Below, one piece after another: positions 1 through 7,307 of a stretch of 60,563 nt of DNA. The notes below the pieces were generated by a model that made no database searches, was not told where the DNA came from, and was given only the letters and a program-made list of their open reading frames with translations. Each line of letters begins with the position of its first letter. The first letter of the stretch is position 1. Both the position numbers and the translations under genes were made by a program. Origin of the DNA: a virus; IMG/VR virus record IMGVR_UViG_3300036828_000612, positions 1-60,563 of that record; one strand, written 5' to 3'.

Positions 1-142
1 CCTTGCTCATATCATCGGTGTCGCTGGTTGGAATAACAACCTCGCCAACTTGGTAGGCAATCTCTTCATTGTCGTGGTCTAATTGCCACACTGTGGCAGA
101 CATTGGATTGAGATTGAAATCCATGCCGATGTGTAACGGCGC
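1..142. repeat. Left copy of the 142-bp terminal overlap
   Basis: These bases recur at 60422-60563 with a single mismatch (G at 128, A at 60549). The repeat lies inside the large terminase gene, and the reading frame is continuous when the ends are joined. This is best read as an assembly overlap of a circular or circularly permuted genome, not as a biological terminal repeat. The mismatch is synonymous (isoleucine). Confidence 0.9.
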
Positions 143-889
143 CCCAGGCTGGAGCGGACACGGCCGGACCGAACCCTCGCGCGTGAATGCATACAGCACA
201 ACGCCCGAGAACGCCTCGAAGCTGCCCTCATACTCCTGGCGGAATTCACGTTCATCGAGGCTGGCGCGGGCGGATTCGATCTCGGCAGGGTCGAGCACAG
301 TGCTGCTGAGCCACGTGTAGGCCCCCCATTCGCTCTCGGCACCGAGCAAGTCCATCGATGCACGCGCGCGTTGATACAGGTCGAAATAATGGTTACGGCC
401 CTCAGGCACCCCGATCATGTCGCACCAGCCGTGCCGGTCAGCAAGCGCTGGTCGAACATGGACTGACCACGCCTCCGACTTCATGTTCCCGTATTCGTCG
501 AGCACGCCGCCATCCCATGGCGCGCCCTCGATCCGCTCTGGCTTGTCCATGCCAACAACGCGGATTTCGCTGCCATTGCGTAAGATGATGGCGAGCTCGG
601 AAATCCGGATGTCCTTCAGGTCGCGCTTCGGCACGAGAGCCACGAGATCCTGCCAGAACACCGCCTTGGCCTGGTCCCGCGTCGGCGCCGCTGCGAAGTA
701 GCGCGCCTGTGCGTAATCGGACCCCATGAGCGCGCGCATGGTGAGCTTGCGCTTGGCGAGTTCAGTCTTGCCAGAACGGCGCCCCGCGGGGACGACGTTG
801 AACCGGTGCGGGCTATCAAAGTATGCGGTCTGCGCGGCATGTGGACGGAGCGGAAGCCACCTAGGTGTCAGCAATTGGCTCGTCGCCAT
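1..889 (-). CDS. terL: Terminase large subunit, N-terminal part (window edge)
   Basis: This is the ATPase half of the packaging motor that pumps DNA into the prohead and cuts it. From the ATG at 889 the protein shows Walker A AGRRSGKT near residue 45, then Walker B GGVLDEYG near residue 120. The gene runs off the window at base 1 and continues at 60421-60030, giving 426 residues in all. Its start overlaps the end of the small-subunit gene by 29 bases, the usual terS-terL arrangement. The start codon was chosen because the reading frame upstream of it offers no better site and the overlap suggests translational coupling. Confidence 0.92.
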   Translation of the reverse strand, partial: MATSQLLTPRWLPLRPHAAQTAYFDSPHRFNVVPAGRRSGKTELAKRKLTMRALMGSDYAQARYFAAAPTRDQAKAVFWQDLVALVPKRDLKDIRISELAIILRNGSEIRVVGMDKPERIEGAPWDGGVLDEYGNMKSEAWSVHVRPALADRHGWCDMIGVPEGRNHYFDLYQRARASMDLLGAESEWGAYTWLSSTVLDPAEIESARASLDEREFRQEYEGSFEAFSGVVLYAFTREGSVRPCPLQPGAPLHIGMDFNLNPMSATVWQLDHDNEEIAYQVGEVVIPTSDTDDMSK

Positions 890-1397
890 TCTCCGTATCA
901 CCACCGATCGTATTGCGCATGTCCTTCAGGGTCGTGCCGATCCGCATGGCGTGCTCAGCATGCGTTTCGGGCGGCTGATCCTCAGGCCGCGGCATCAGCT
1001 TCGGTGTTTCGTAAGGCGCGATCTCTTTGGCCATTGCGGCGGCCCTGATCCAATCGCCGTTGGCTGCATGCATTGCTTGGGCATGACGCATGACGTCGAG
1101 TGCGCTCATACCTGTTGTTTCGTGTGCAATATCTGGATCAGGCTCGTAGCCTTCGGGAATGTCTTCAACCGGTGGCCGGACTTTGCCGTAGCCGCGATCC
1201 AGCAGTTCCTTCATGGCTGCCATGGCGGTTACTTCCTGCTTGGCGGGGTTTTTCCCCTTGAGGCCGGCGAGCTCGGCGAGACGATCGATGATGGCAGGAC
1301 CCCATTTGCCGGCCATCGCTTTAAGCTCGGCCGTCGCTTTATTTGGAACGCCTTTCTTGCGTCCAGCACCAGGTTGCCTACCGCCTTTCCATGGCAT
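861..1397 (-). CDS. terS: Terminase small subunit-like protein
   Basis: This is the likely DNA-recognition subunit of the terminase, 178 residues. The N-terminus contains GRQPGAGRKKGVPNKAT, a basic motif common at the start of phage small terminases of this type, followed by an Ala-rich helical region and an acidic, proline-rich middle. It lies directly upstream of and overlaps terL. The assignment rests on the motif and position, not on a full domain match. The upstream region at 1398-1526 holds a palindrome that may control it. Confidence 0.7.
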   Translation of the reverse strand: MPWKGGRQPGAGRKKGVPNKATAELKAMAGKWGPAIIDRLAELAGLKGKNPAKQEVTAMAAMKELLDRGYGKVRPPVEDIPEGYEPDPDIAHETTGMSALDVMRHAQAMHAANGDWIRAAAMAKEIAPYETPKLMPRPEDQPPETHAEHAMRIGTTLKDMRNTIGGDTENGDEPIADT

Positions 1398-1475
1398 AGG
1401 TTTTGTGTCTCATTTTTTCTACACTCCACGCGGCACTAAATAAAAGCTGTCCCTCACACTTATGTTACTCGACAT

Positions 1476-1492
1476 GTCCGCATATTGCGGAC
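1476..1492. promoter_or_regulatory. Perfect palindrome in divergent intergenic region
   Basis: GTCCGCATATTGCGGAC is a 7-bp inverted repeat around a 3-base centre. It sits in the 129-bp gap (1398-1526) between the leftward terminase genes and the rightward small genes, where a divergent promoter would be expected. It is a plausible operator for a dimeric regulator. I see no convincing -35/-10 pair and nothing else of note in this gap. Confidence 0.4.
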
Positions 1493-1526
1493 TATGGTGT
1501 GTCTATCGAAACCGGAGACCAAGCAG

Positions 1527-1685
1527 ATGACCAAGTTCGAAATTCTCTACATCCGTGACGGTCAGGCAAGTGAGCGTCGCGCCATCGTTTCAGCCGAGAC
1601 CGATGCCGAAGCCCGCTCCGCTCTCCGTTGCCGCCCGGACAATATGGGATGGCTGATTCAGATTATAGCTTGCGATCGCCTGTAG
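1527..1685 (+). CDS. Small hypothetical protein
   Basis: This is a 52-residue protein starting at an ATG preceded by GGAG at a normal distance. A longer reading from 1485 lacks a ribosome site. It is the first of three small rightward genes between terminase and the early operon. I recognise no domain. The composition (beta strand then helix, ending IIACDRL) looks like a compact folded domain rather than a random ORF. Confidence 0.55.
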   Translation: MTKFEILYIRDGQASERRAIVSAETDAEARSALRCRPDNMGWLIQIIACDRL

Positions 1686-1698
1686 CCGGAGAAGTCAG

Positions 1699-1863
1699 AT
1701 GACCACCAGCCAACTAATCAGCACAATCGATCCGCGCGAGCCCGACGACAGCCGCAAAGGCATATTCCGCGACCACAACTGCTGGAAGTGCCAGGATGGC
1801 GCCAAGCCGTGCACCCAGGGCAGTCCAAACCGGTGCGAGTATCCGCATGCCAGGAACGACTGA
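1699..1863 (+). CDS. Small four-cysteine phage protein
   Basis: This is a 54-residue protein with the pattern CWKC, then cysteines 8 and 7 residues later, then EYPHARND at the C-terminus. It probably binds one metal ion such as zinc. Small proteins with this NCWKC...CEYPHARND pattern are, to my recollection, common in phages of alphaproteobacteria, but no function is known. The ATG follows a GGAG about nine bases upstream. It is 13 bases downstream of the previous gene and one base from the next, so the three genes likely form an operon. Confidence 0.65.
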   Translation: MTTSQLISTIDPREPDDSRKGIFRDHNCWKCQDGAKPCTQGSPNRCEYPHARND

Positions 1864-1864
1864 C

Positions 1865-2059
1865 ATGACACCGGATCGCTTGCAGGAATGCTTGGAGGTC
1901 CTGGGCTGGACACAACGGGGTTTGGCTCGGGAGATATGTTACGATGAGCAGCAGGTCCGCCGGTGGCTAGCCGGCGCGACTATCCCGGACACCGTTGCGG
2001 ATTGGATTGAGGCGATAGCAAAGTTTCATGCGCGGTTTCCATTCCCGTGCGTGCCTTAG
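1865..2059 (+). CDS. Small helix-turn-helix protein
   Basis: This is a 64-residue protein. Residues 3-48 fit an XRE-like helix-turn-helix: LQECLEVLGWTQRGLAREI, then QQVRRWLAGATIPDTVADWI. It is probably a DNA-binding regulator. It starts one base after the stop of the cysteine-rich gene. The nearby palindrome at 1476-1492 is a candidate target, although that link is only an inference. Confidence 0.65.
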   Translation: MTPDRLQECLEVLGWTQRGLAREICYDEQQVRRWLAGATIPDTVADWIEAIAKFHARFPFPCVP

Positions 2060-2104
2060 CCTGTGGTCAAAACGGCAATGTGCTCTGGGAATCGAGGCCC
2101 GGGT

Positions 2105-2139
2105 GGTCACGGGACCTGTCTCTACTCAGGCCCGTGACC
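2105..2139. terminator. Strong hairpin between convergent operons
   Basis: GGTCACGGG pairs with CCCGTGACC, and CCTG with CAGG just inside it, giving 13 pairs with one bulged A and an 8-base loop. It lies in the 2060-2286 gap between the end of the rightward trio and the end of the leftward early operon. A bidirectional terminator would make sense here, but neither side has a run of T, so the function is uncertain. A possible rightward ORF through this gap was not accepted. Confidence 0.35.
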
Positions 2140-2286
2140 GTTGCCGGAAAAAGCTAGAGCGAAGGAAACCGAGGGCATGGATCGGATCAGGGAGTGGTCG
2201 CGCAACTCACAGCCCGCGCCATGCTTGGTTTCCCCCTGCCACTTTTGCGGCAGTGTTGCAAGCGCCGTAATATCACGAACCCGTGT

Positions 2287-2949
2287 TCAACGCCACCGTC
2301 CGGTCCGATTGTCGGATTCTGGCTCTAGAGTGGCGCTGGACGCCGCCGAGCCACTTTCGGCATCCTTGGGCCAATAATGCTCGCGGAGCCGCTCTAGCGC
2401 GCTGTGAAGCCTGCCGTGGGCACGGTCCCGGTGAATATCGAGACTGGCTGCCAACCGGGTGATGGTCCAATTGCCCAATACGACGTGGTTGAGCACCATC
2501 GCTGAGTAGGTGCCGACTGCCCCGCAGGCCGCGCGATACCGGGCCATGGCCTCAAGACTGCTATCGGGCACGCCGCTATTGGTTCCTCCATCGATGTAAT
2601 CCATCGTTCCGGCGCCATGGGCACCGACATAGGCGCGCTCGTAATCGCTGAGCAGCCGGTCCGCCGCCCGGACATGGGCCGCAGTAATCTCCCGCGGACA
2701 TGAGGCATGCAGGCTGGCGATCGTCCAGACGCGGCGCCAGCCATGGACGTCGCGCGCGCCGTGCTGGCGGGCCCGATGCGACACGGTGTCGGTTGGGTCT
2801 TTCCAATCGGCAGGCTCGACCATGGCGGGGCGAATGACACTGCCGTCCGCCTCGGTGGCCGGCACACGCAGGATATCCGCGGGGCCATCTGGTAGGAGCT
2901 GATAGACCGCTGTGCCGTTTTGGTGACGGCGGTTCCGGCGCTTAGGCAT
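2287..2949 (-). CDS. DUF6456-like DNA-binding protein
   Basis: This is a 220-residue protein that ends the early operon. The C-terminal third contains a predicted helix-turn-helix (NWTITRLAASLDIHRDRA) and ends in LERLREHYWPK, resembling the DUF6456 family of alphaproteobacteria and their phages. The N-terminus is basic (MPKRRNRRHQ). The start overlaps the preceding gene by 8 bases, which argues for coupling and against the longer frame from 3096. It may act as a late transcription regulator, which is inferred from its position only. Confidence 0.6.
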   Translation of the reverse strand: MPKRRNRRHQNGTAVYQLLPDGPADILRVPATEADGSVIRPAMVEPADWKDPTDTVSHRARQHGARDVHGWRRVWTIASLHASCPREITAAHVRAADRLLSDYERAYVGAHGAGTMDYIDGGTNSGVPDSSLEAMARYRAACGAVGTYSAMVLNHVVLGNWTITRLAASLDIHRDRAHGRLHSALERLREHYWPKDAESGSAASSATLEPESDNRTGRWR

Positions 2950-3319
2950 CGGAAACGACCTCACGGGCAGCCAAGGCGGCAGCGGCGTTGCTAGCGCCGC
3001 TGGTATCGCGGCGAATGCCACGATCCGCCGCAACGCCGGTGATGTGGAAAATGTGCAAGAACACGCGATCTCTCGTGCGCGCATATGCGACGCCATGGGA
3101 GGCGCCCCAGGCTTCGCCGCGGGTGGCCCATTGGATGTTATGCTCTACCCCATACAGGGTGGCCGCGTCGACGGTCGCACCAGGTGGCGCTGCATTGACG
3201 GCGGCGCAAGAGGCGGTGCGAATGGCCTCGCGGGTTTCGCCAGCGCTGTACGTGGCGACGTCCATGGCCCAGCTGGTGGCAGCGATAGTGGCGGTTGTGA
3301 CAACGTCGCTGAATTTCAT
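2942..3319 (-). CDS. DAT-repeat-like protein (degenerate)
   Basis: This is a 125-residue protein of unknown function. Residues 8-38 show a four-residue period of Ala and Thr (TTATIAATSWAMDVATYSAG), a degenerate form of the Ala-Thr tetrapeptide repeat found at five other loci in this genome. The middle is non-repetitive and has several histidines and aromatics, and the C-terminus is Ala-rich. The start overlaps the upstream stop as TGATG. It looks like a repeat-family member that has gained or kept a unique domain. Confidence 0.6.
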   Translation of the reverse strand: MKFSDVVTTATIAATSWAMDVATYSAGETREAIRTASCAAVNAAPPGATVDAATLYGVEHNIQWATRGEAWGASHGVAYARTRDRVFLHIFHITGVAADRGIRRDTSGASNAAAALAAREVVSDA

Positions 3320-3570
3320 CAGGGCACCCTCTCCAAGAAATCCGGCGGCAGCAGGTGGGCGAGCTGCAGGACGTGCCGGGAAACGGCGGTCGCGAGAATA
3401 CCGCCGAGCGTGAGGCGCATGGGGTGGCCCTCCAGCGCACGGAGTTTGGCGCGAAGCTGCTCGGGGGTGAGGGTCTTCCAGGAAGCCTCTGCATCGGCGC
3501 GCTCGCGAGCGTGGCGGCCTCTCATGTCGTCGGCGGTCTCACCGACGCGGCGGTGGGTAAAGTCGCTCAC
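3319..3570 (-). CDS. Small hypothetical protein
   Basis: This is an 83-residue protein, charged and helical in its first half (RGRHARERADAEASWKTL), then LTPEQLRAKLRAL and a more hydrophobic C-terminus. No domain is recognised. It is coupled to the replication-type gene upstream by an ATGA overlap and to the next gene by TGATG, so it is translated as part of the early operon. Confidence 0.6.
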   Translation of the reverse strand: MSDFTHRRVGETADDMRGRHARERADAEASWKTLTPEQLRAKLRALEGHPMRLTLGGILATAVSRHVLQLAHLLPPDFLERVP

Positions 3571-4424
3571 AACGCGCTCCTGGCGAGGTGGCCATATCCG
3601 AGCGCTTCGAGCTGCTCGTCACGCGAGCGGATGGGGTCCTGGGCGTGCCATTGGCGCACCGGCGCTTCCTCGCGCTCCGGTTGCACTGCGGCGATCTGCT
3701 CCGAGACGGTCCGGACGGGTGGGTGGTAGAGCGGCTGGGCGCTCTCGCCGCGCAAGGATTTGCCCAGGGCGGCGGCAAGTTCGCCAACCGGTCCGGCCTC
3801 TCGAAGTTCCTCCCGGAATTGCTTCCGAGCGGTGCTGATGTCAGTCACTGACGGGTCGTCCTCTCGCGCGCTCGCGCGCACATTCCCCTTAGAAAGAAAG
3901 TAAGAAAGAGAATCTTCTTTCTTTCTTTCTTCTCTTTTCTCTGCTTCTGTCTCTGCTTCTGAGATTCTGGTTCTAGTAATAGGGTCCCTATTAGGGTCCC
4001 TTATAGGGGGGCTTGTAGGGTCCCTTGTAGGGGACCTATTAGGGGGGCTATTAGGGTCCTTGCCCTCCGCAGGGTCCTTCCAGCGTCTGGAAACATACTC
4101 CCGGCCCTCGTCGGAGCGGGCATAGTCACGCACCATTCTGCGACTGTAGATTGTGCCCGCCTCGGTCCGGCTGAACACACCATTGCCCTCCAACTCAGCC
4201 ATCAGCTTCCCGGCTACCTTCTCCGTGCAGCCCGCCCGGCCAGCGATCTGCTTTATGGTGGCCGCACCGCCATTGATCGTGAGGTGGCCGACCGGGGACC
4301 CCTCATGCGCCAGACACAGCATCTCCATCCATAATCCGCGCGCGGTCAGGCTGCACTCGCGCAACCCGGGGTCCCGCTGCCAGTCCTGCCACCAGAACTT
4401 CGACCACCTGTGTCCGTTGCTCAT
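3567..4424 (-). CDS. Replication initiator-like (DnaD/DUF1376-type) protein
   Basis: This is a 285-residue protein. Residues 1-110 resemble the winged-helix replication proteins of phages: KFWWQDWQRDPGLRECSL, then GLWMEMLCLAHE, then IKQIAGRAGCTEKVAGKL. A low-complexity Pro-Arg-Asp linker and a charged Glu-Lys region separate this from a C-terminal segment. It probably binds the origin or loads host replication proteins. The ATG at 4424 overlaps the upstream stop as ATGA, so I prefer it to 4433. The linker is encoded by short tandem DNA repeats. Confidence 0.65.
   Translation of the reverse strand: MSNGHRWSKFWWQDWQRDPGLRECSLTARGLWMEMLCLAHEGSPVGHLTINGGAATIKQIAGRAGCTEKVAGKLMAELEGNGVFSRTEAGTIYSRRMVRDYARSDEGREYVSRRWKDPAEGKDPNSPPNRSPTRDPTSPPIRDPNRDPITRTRISEAETEAEKREERKKEDSLSYFLSKGNVRASAREDDPSVTDISTARKQFREELREAGPVGELAAALGKSLRGESAQPLYHPPVRTVSEQIAAVQPEREEAPVRQWHAQDPIRSRDEQLEALGYGHLARSAL
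3891..4061. repeat. Polypurine/polypyrimidine hairpin and GGGTCCC-rich repeats
   Basis: Inside the replication-protein gene, 3891-3930 forms an imperfect inverted repeat of GAAA and TTTC blocks. Immediately beyond it, about 3982-4061 holds several copies of a TAGGGTCCC-like unit. Short iterated sequences within a replication initiator gene are typical of phage origins, so this is an origin candidate. It equally just encodes the low-complexity linker. Confidence 0.35.
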
Positions 4425-4936
4425 TGGCGCCACTCTTCCAGACGCTTGCCGCCCTTGCTGATGTTGCAGACCCGGCAGGACGTAATTAGGTTTTCCAGGA
4501 CGCTCATGCCGCCCTGACTACGCGGTATGACATGATCGCAATGAGGCTCGTCCAGACCTGAAATGCCGCAATATCCGCAGGTAAAGCTATCTCGATGAAA
4601 TACAGCATGACGTAGCCGCTGCCATGTGGCCGGCGGCACGTCGAGCGTATAGGGTCGCGCTCGATCAGCGTTCCACCGGTCCACCAGCGAAATCCCAAGC
4701 GAGCCGTCTTCCTTGGAGGTAAAGAACCGTTCCAAAGCTGGACGGAGAACGCGACGCCATCGTTTCAAGCCATAGTCTCGCGCGATCATCGCAAGCTGCT
4801 CATCATCGTCCGGCAACGAACCCTGCCACTGGTAGAACGACATCAACAGAATCAGCGCGCCGACTTGTTCAGCCGTCAGGCCGTTCGTTTCGACCATAAA
4901 CGAGCGGTGGTCGTATGAAAGATCGCGGCTACTCAT
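4421..4936 (-). CDS. DUF1376-HNH endonuclease fusion
   Basis: This is a 171-residue protein with two parts. Residues 1-100 look like DUF1376 (QVGALILLMSFYQWQGSLPDDDE, with conserved Trp and Arg later). Residues 105-171 form an HNH nuclease: CGYCG, DHVIPRSQGG, ENL and CRVCN, giving two zinc-binding CxxC pairs and the catalytic His. It probably nicks or cuts DNA in replication or recombination. Both ends overlap neighbours by ATGA. The fusion of a replication-type domain and a nuclease is less usual than either alone. Confidence 0.8.
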   Translation of the reverse strand: MSSRDLSYDHRSFMVETNGLTAEQVGALILLMSFYQWQGSLPDDDEQLAMIARDYGLKRWRRVLRPALERFFTSKEDGSLGISLVDRWNADRARPYTLDVPPATWQRLRHAVFHRDSFTCGYCGISGLDEPHCDHVIPRSQGGMSVLENLITSCRVCNISKGGKRLEEWRQ

Positions 4937-5415
4937 GCCACCCCCTTCCGCGGGCCGAACCGTGCTATTGTTTCGGCTCTAAGAGCGCGGCTGTGTCGCG
5001 TTGTCGCTATTGAGCGATGATCCAGCCGGTCGATGTTGTGCCAGCAATCATCTTCGCTCAGATACCCGCGCAACACATATTGAGGCTCTTCGTATGTTCC
5101 ATCCGGCGTGCGTAACCGCAGCTTTGGATAGCGGTCCTGCAATGCGTCGCCGAATCCCATCTCAATCTGTTCAGCTAAATACAATCCATCAGACTGCCCA
5201 GCTTGATCAAACCGCCCGCGCAATTGGGCGCGGGCTAGCTGTAGCATGTGCTGATAACCAGCATACCAGAGGGCATTGTTGTTGTCGTAGTCAGCCCCGA
5301 TGATCTTCATCGCACCATCGGCAATCGTATCAGGAGCGATCGACACAGATCCGGAGTTGATATCGATCATCCTCGAGATGGCATCTGAAAGCACATCTCT
5401 ATCTTTTTTGCTCAT
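4933..5415 (-). CDS. Hypothetical protein
   Basis: This is a 160-residue protein with no recognised domain. It is rich in Asp, Tyr and Arg, with a helical centre (ALWYAGYQHMLQLARAQLR) and an Arg-rich C-terminus. The ATG at 5415 overlaps the upstream stop as ATGA and is preferred to 5436. The ATGA overlap with the downstream HNH gene places it firmly in the early operon. Confidence 0.6.
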   Translation of the reverse strand: MSKKDRDVLSDAISRMIDINSGSVSIAPDTIADGAMKIIGADYDNNNALWYAGYQHMLQLARAQLRGRFDQAGQSDGLYLAEQIEMGFGDALQDRYPKLRLRTPDGTYEEPQYVLRGYLSEDDCWHNIDRLDHRSIATTRHSRALRAETIARFGPRKGVA

Positions 5416-6023
5416 TCGACTATTCTCCCTAGCCATTCGGCAACAAGAGGCGCCAACCGAAGCGTTGTCTCATCCATATGCGCCAACATTGTCGCTCTGA
5501 TCTCGGTCGGGTCGAGATCGAGTAAGCCGTGACGCTCAAACTCTTGCAGCGTGCCCCATAGCCATAGCGCATCGTTATCCACCTGCATCGGCGGCAGCGG
5601 CCCGCGTGCTCGCGCTTCGGCGCGTTCGATCAGTCCAGCCGTCGTTGGATGCCATGCCTGGTCAGCAAGATCGGCCTCGAATTGCTCGGTTGGAATTGCG
5701 GCAAGCCGCTCCCACTGCGAAGCCTGGACCTTGCTGATGCCTGCCTTCGTCAGTGAGGCCAACTTAGTATCATCGTGATACGAGGTTAAATCGGTGCGCG
5801 TGCCGGGTGCCGTGACCATCTCATCCGTCTTCTCGCCGCACTTGCGTTCCGCGCGCAGCCGGATTTCTGCCGCCTGCCTTTCAGCCACCCGGTTCTGCGC
5901 CTGGCGCGCATACATCTCGATCGCCCGCGCCTTGTCGCGGATCTCTTTCACCTCATCGATCTCCAAAGCTTCCGCGATGGCGCGGCACATGGCGTCATAG
6001 CGGACGAGTTGCGTGCCGCTCAT
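5412..6023 (-). CDS. Hypothetical phage protein, helical DNA-binding type
   Basis: This is a 203-residue protein. The N-terminal half is strongly helical and charged (EIDEVKEIRDKARAIEMYAR, then RAERKCGEK). Proteins with this LVRYDAMCRAIAEA start are common in phages of alphaproteobacteria and lie beside replication genes. A short helix-turn-helix-like stretch (LTKAGISKVQASQWERL) suggests DNA contact, as in ParB-like regulators. The function is not known. It is ATGA-coupled to the DnaA-like gene upstream. Confidence 0.6.
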   Translation of the reverse strand: MSGTQLVRYDAMCRAIAEALEIDEVKEIRDKARAIEMYARQAQNRVAERQAAEIRLRAERKCGEKTDEMVTAPGTRTDLTSYHDDTKLASLTKAGISKVQASQWERLAAIPTEQFEADLADQAWHPTTAGLIERAEARARGPLPPMQVDNDALWLWGTLQEFERHGLLDLDPTEIRATMLAHMDETTLRLAPLVAEWLGRIVE

Positions 6024-6376
6024 AATTTGCCGTTCCTACCCTTGCTGCGCCGCAATGCGGCGGCACTGGGTTGATCGATGGTTTCCAGGATCTCCCACAC
6101 GATATCCGCGAGCTCGCGGTCACACGCCATGAAGCCGTCAACGCGGTTGATCGCGTGGATAACCGTGGTGTGGTCACGCTTGCCAAATTCACGGCCGATT
6201 TCGACCAGCGATAGCGGTGTGCTGCGGCGACAGAGCCACATCGCGATTTGCCGCGGCCTGACCACCGCAACCGTCATTTGGTCGCTGACCAGATCCTGGC
6301 ACGTGATGCGGAAGCGCCACGCCACCGCCAGCTTGATATCAGCGGCCGAAGCCGACCATGTCAGCGCCGGGATCAT
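6020..6376 (-). CDS. DnaA domain IV-like protein
   Basis: This is a 118-residue protein matching only the C-terminal DNA-binding domain of DnaA. It has the sequence VRPRQIAMWLCRR, then SLVEIGREFGKRDHTTVIHA, the DnaA signature in which the DHTTVIHA helix reads DnaA boxes. The AAA+ domain is absent. A free domain IV could recruit or mask host DnaA boxes, or bind the phage origin. The ATG at 6376 overlaps the upstream stop as ATGA; the longer frame from 6469 is not needed. Confidence 0.8.
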   Translation of the reverse strand: MIPALTWSASAADIKLAVAWRFRITCQDLVSDQMTVAVVRPRQIAMWLCRRSTPLSLVEIGREFGKRDHTTVIHAINRVDGFMACDRELADIVWEILETIDQPSAAALRRSKGRNGKL

Positions 6377-6723
6377 GGCGGATGCAGCCGGCCAAGCCCT
6401 GGCATACACGCGCGGCACCAGCAGCGCATCGGCCGCCCGGCCGACAGAACAAACCCACCGGGGGCCCATCGCTCGGGGTCCGATCCGGGGTCGACGCAGA
6501 TGACCTCGGGCGACTGACAGCCGTCACAGACCAGGGGACCGGGCAACTCGTGACTTGGCTCGGGAATTATGGTCACCGTGGGAAAGCCTCCGTCGTCGCT
6601 GGGCAAAGCAATCCCCGCAAGGGAGCCACTTCGCTCAACTCTCCGCTGTTCGTAGCTCGCATAAATGAAGCCAAAGCCGGCACGCTCGTTACCGATCGAG
6701 TCGCGCCTGTTGCCCGAGTCCAT
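6373..6723 (-). CDS. Cysteine-rich (zinc-binding) phage protein
   Basis: This is a 116-residue protein with CDGC in the middle and CWCRAC near the C-terminus, which together could bind zinc. No family is named with confidence. It is coupled to the DnaA-like gene by ATGA. A 49-base gap precedes it on the upstream side. Confidence 0.55.
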   Translation of the reverse strand: MDSGNRRDSIGNERAGFGFIYASYEQRRVERSGSLAGIALPSDDGGFPTVTIIPEPSHELPGPLVCDGCQSPEVICVDPGSDPERWAPGGFVLSAGRPMRCWCRACMPGLGRLHPP

Positions 6724-6772
6724 CTTTAGCAGCGTTTCAAGACTGTCAACACATGTGATGGAATATTTCTGA

Positions 6773-7204
6773 TTATAGGATAACTCGCTGATTTCTGGGT
6801 ATTCCCCATTCGTCTAGCGCATCTGTTGTCATGTTGGCGTCGAAAACGGTTGCGCATCGTCCTCCCCCAATCAGGATCGCAGCCATCACCGCCTTCTGCG
6901 GCTCGCTCAAAACACCGGCCTGAGTCTTGATTTCGATGAAATGTGCACGCCCGCGATACAGCAGGAAGATATCGGGAATACCCGCAATTATGCCGCGGCC
7001 AACACGGATGCCGGGAACCTCCCCGGCATAGTTTGCATGGTCGACCGACCACCAGATGACGCCCAGCCGGGAGACCTTGCCGGCCGGGGCGATTTCCAAC
7101 CGCAGCACGTCGACAATCTGCCGCTGCACCGCGTGCTCCGGCACAACCGGCGCCGTGAGCCGATAGGGCGCCTTGCGGCCCACAACGACAGCGGCTTTCA
7201 GCAT
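6773..7204 (-). CDS. VRR-NUC domain nuclease
   Basis: This is a 143-residue protein with the VRR-NUC fold of phage nucleases: an N-terminal helical part, GIPDIFLLYRGRAHFIEIK (catalytic Asp, then E-x-K), then LSEPQKAVMA and a C-terminal strand pair. It probably processes branched DNA in replication or recombination. The ATG at 7204 was chosen because the extra residues from the GTG at 7240 are not conserved-looking and lie on a tRNA-arm-like sequence. Confidence 0.82.
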   Translation of the reverse strand: MLKAAVVVGRKAPYRLTAPVVPEHAVQRQIVDVLRLEIAPAGKVSRLGVIWWSVDHANYAGEVPGIRVGRGIIAGIPDIFLLYRGRAHFIEIKTQAGVLSEPQKAVMAAILIGGGRCATVFDANMTTDALDEWGIPRNQRVIL

Positions 7205-7307
7205 CAGGCGCGAGGGGGAGGAGTCGAACCCCCCGACCACATGGCAACCCGCCAGGAAGTATCATCGTGTCCGACAACCTTTTCCGTGCCTCGCATACCT
7301 CTGCCCA

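Noticed and set aside
726-1439. 237-residue plus-strand ORF over terminase
   Set aside because: It is the complement of terS and terL, which overlap each other in the normal way.
2141-2377. Rightward 78-residue ORF with two cysteines in the convergent gap
   Set aside because: No ribosome site, overlaps the DUF6456-like gene and crosses the hairpin; codons look non-coding.
7205-7300. Complete tRNA gene
   Set aside because: T-arm and acceptor pair, but no D or anticodon arm can be folded at proper distances.
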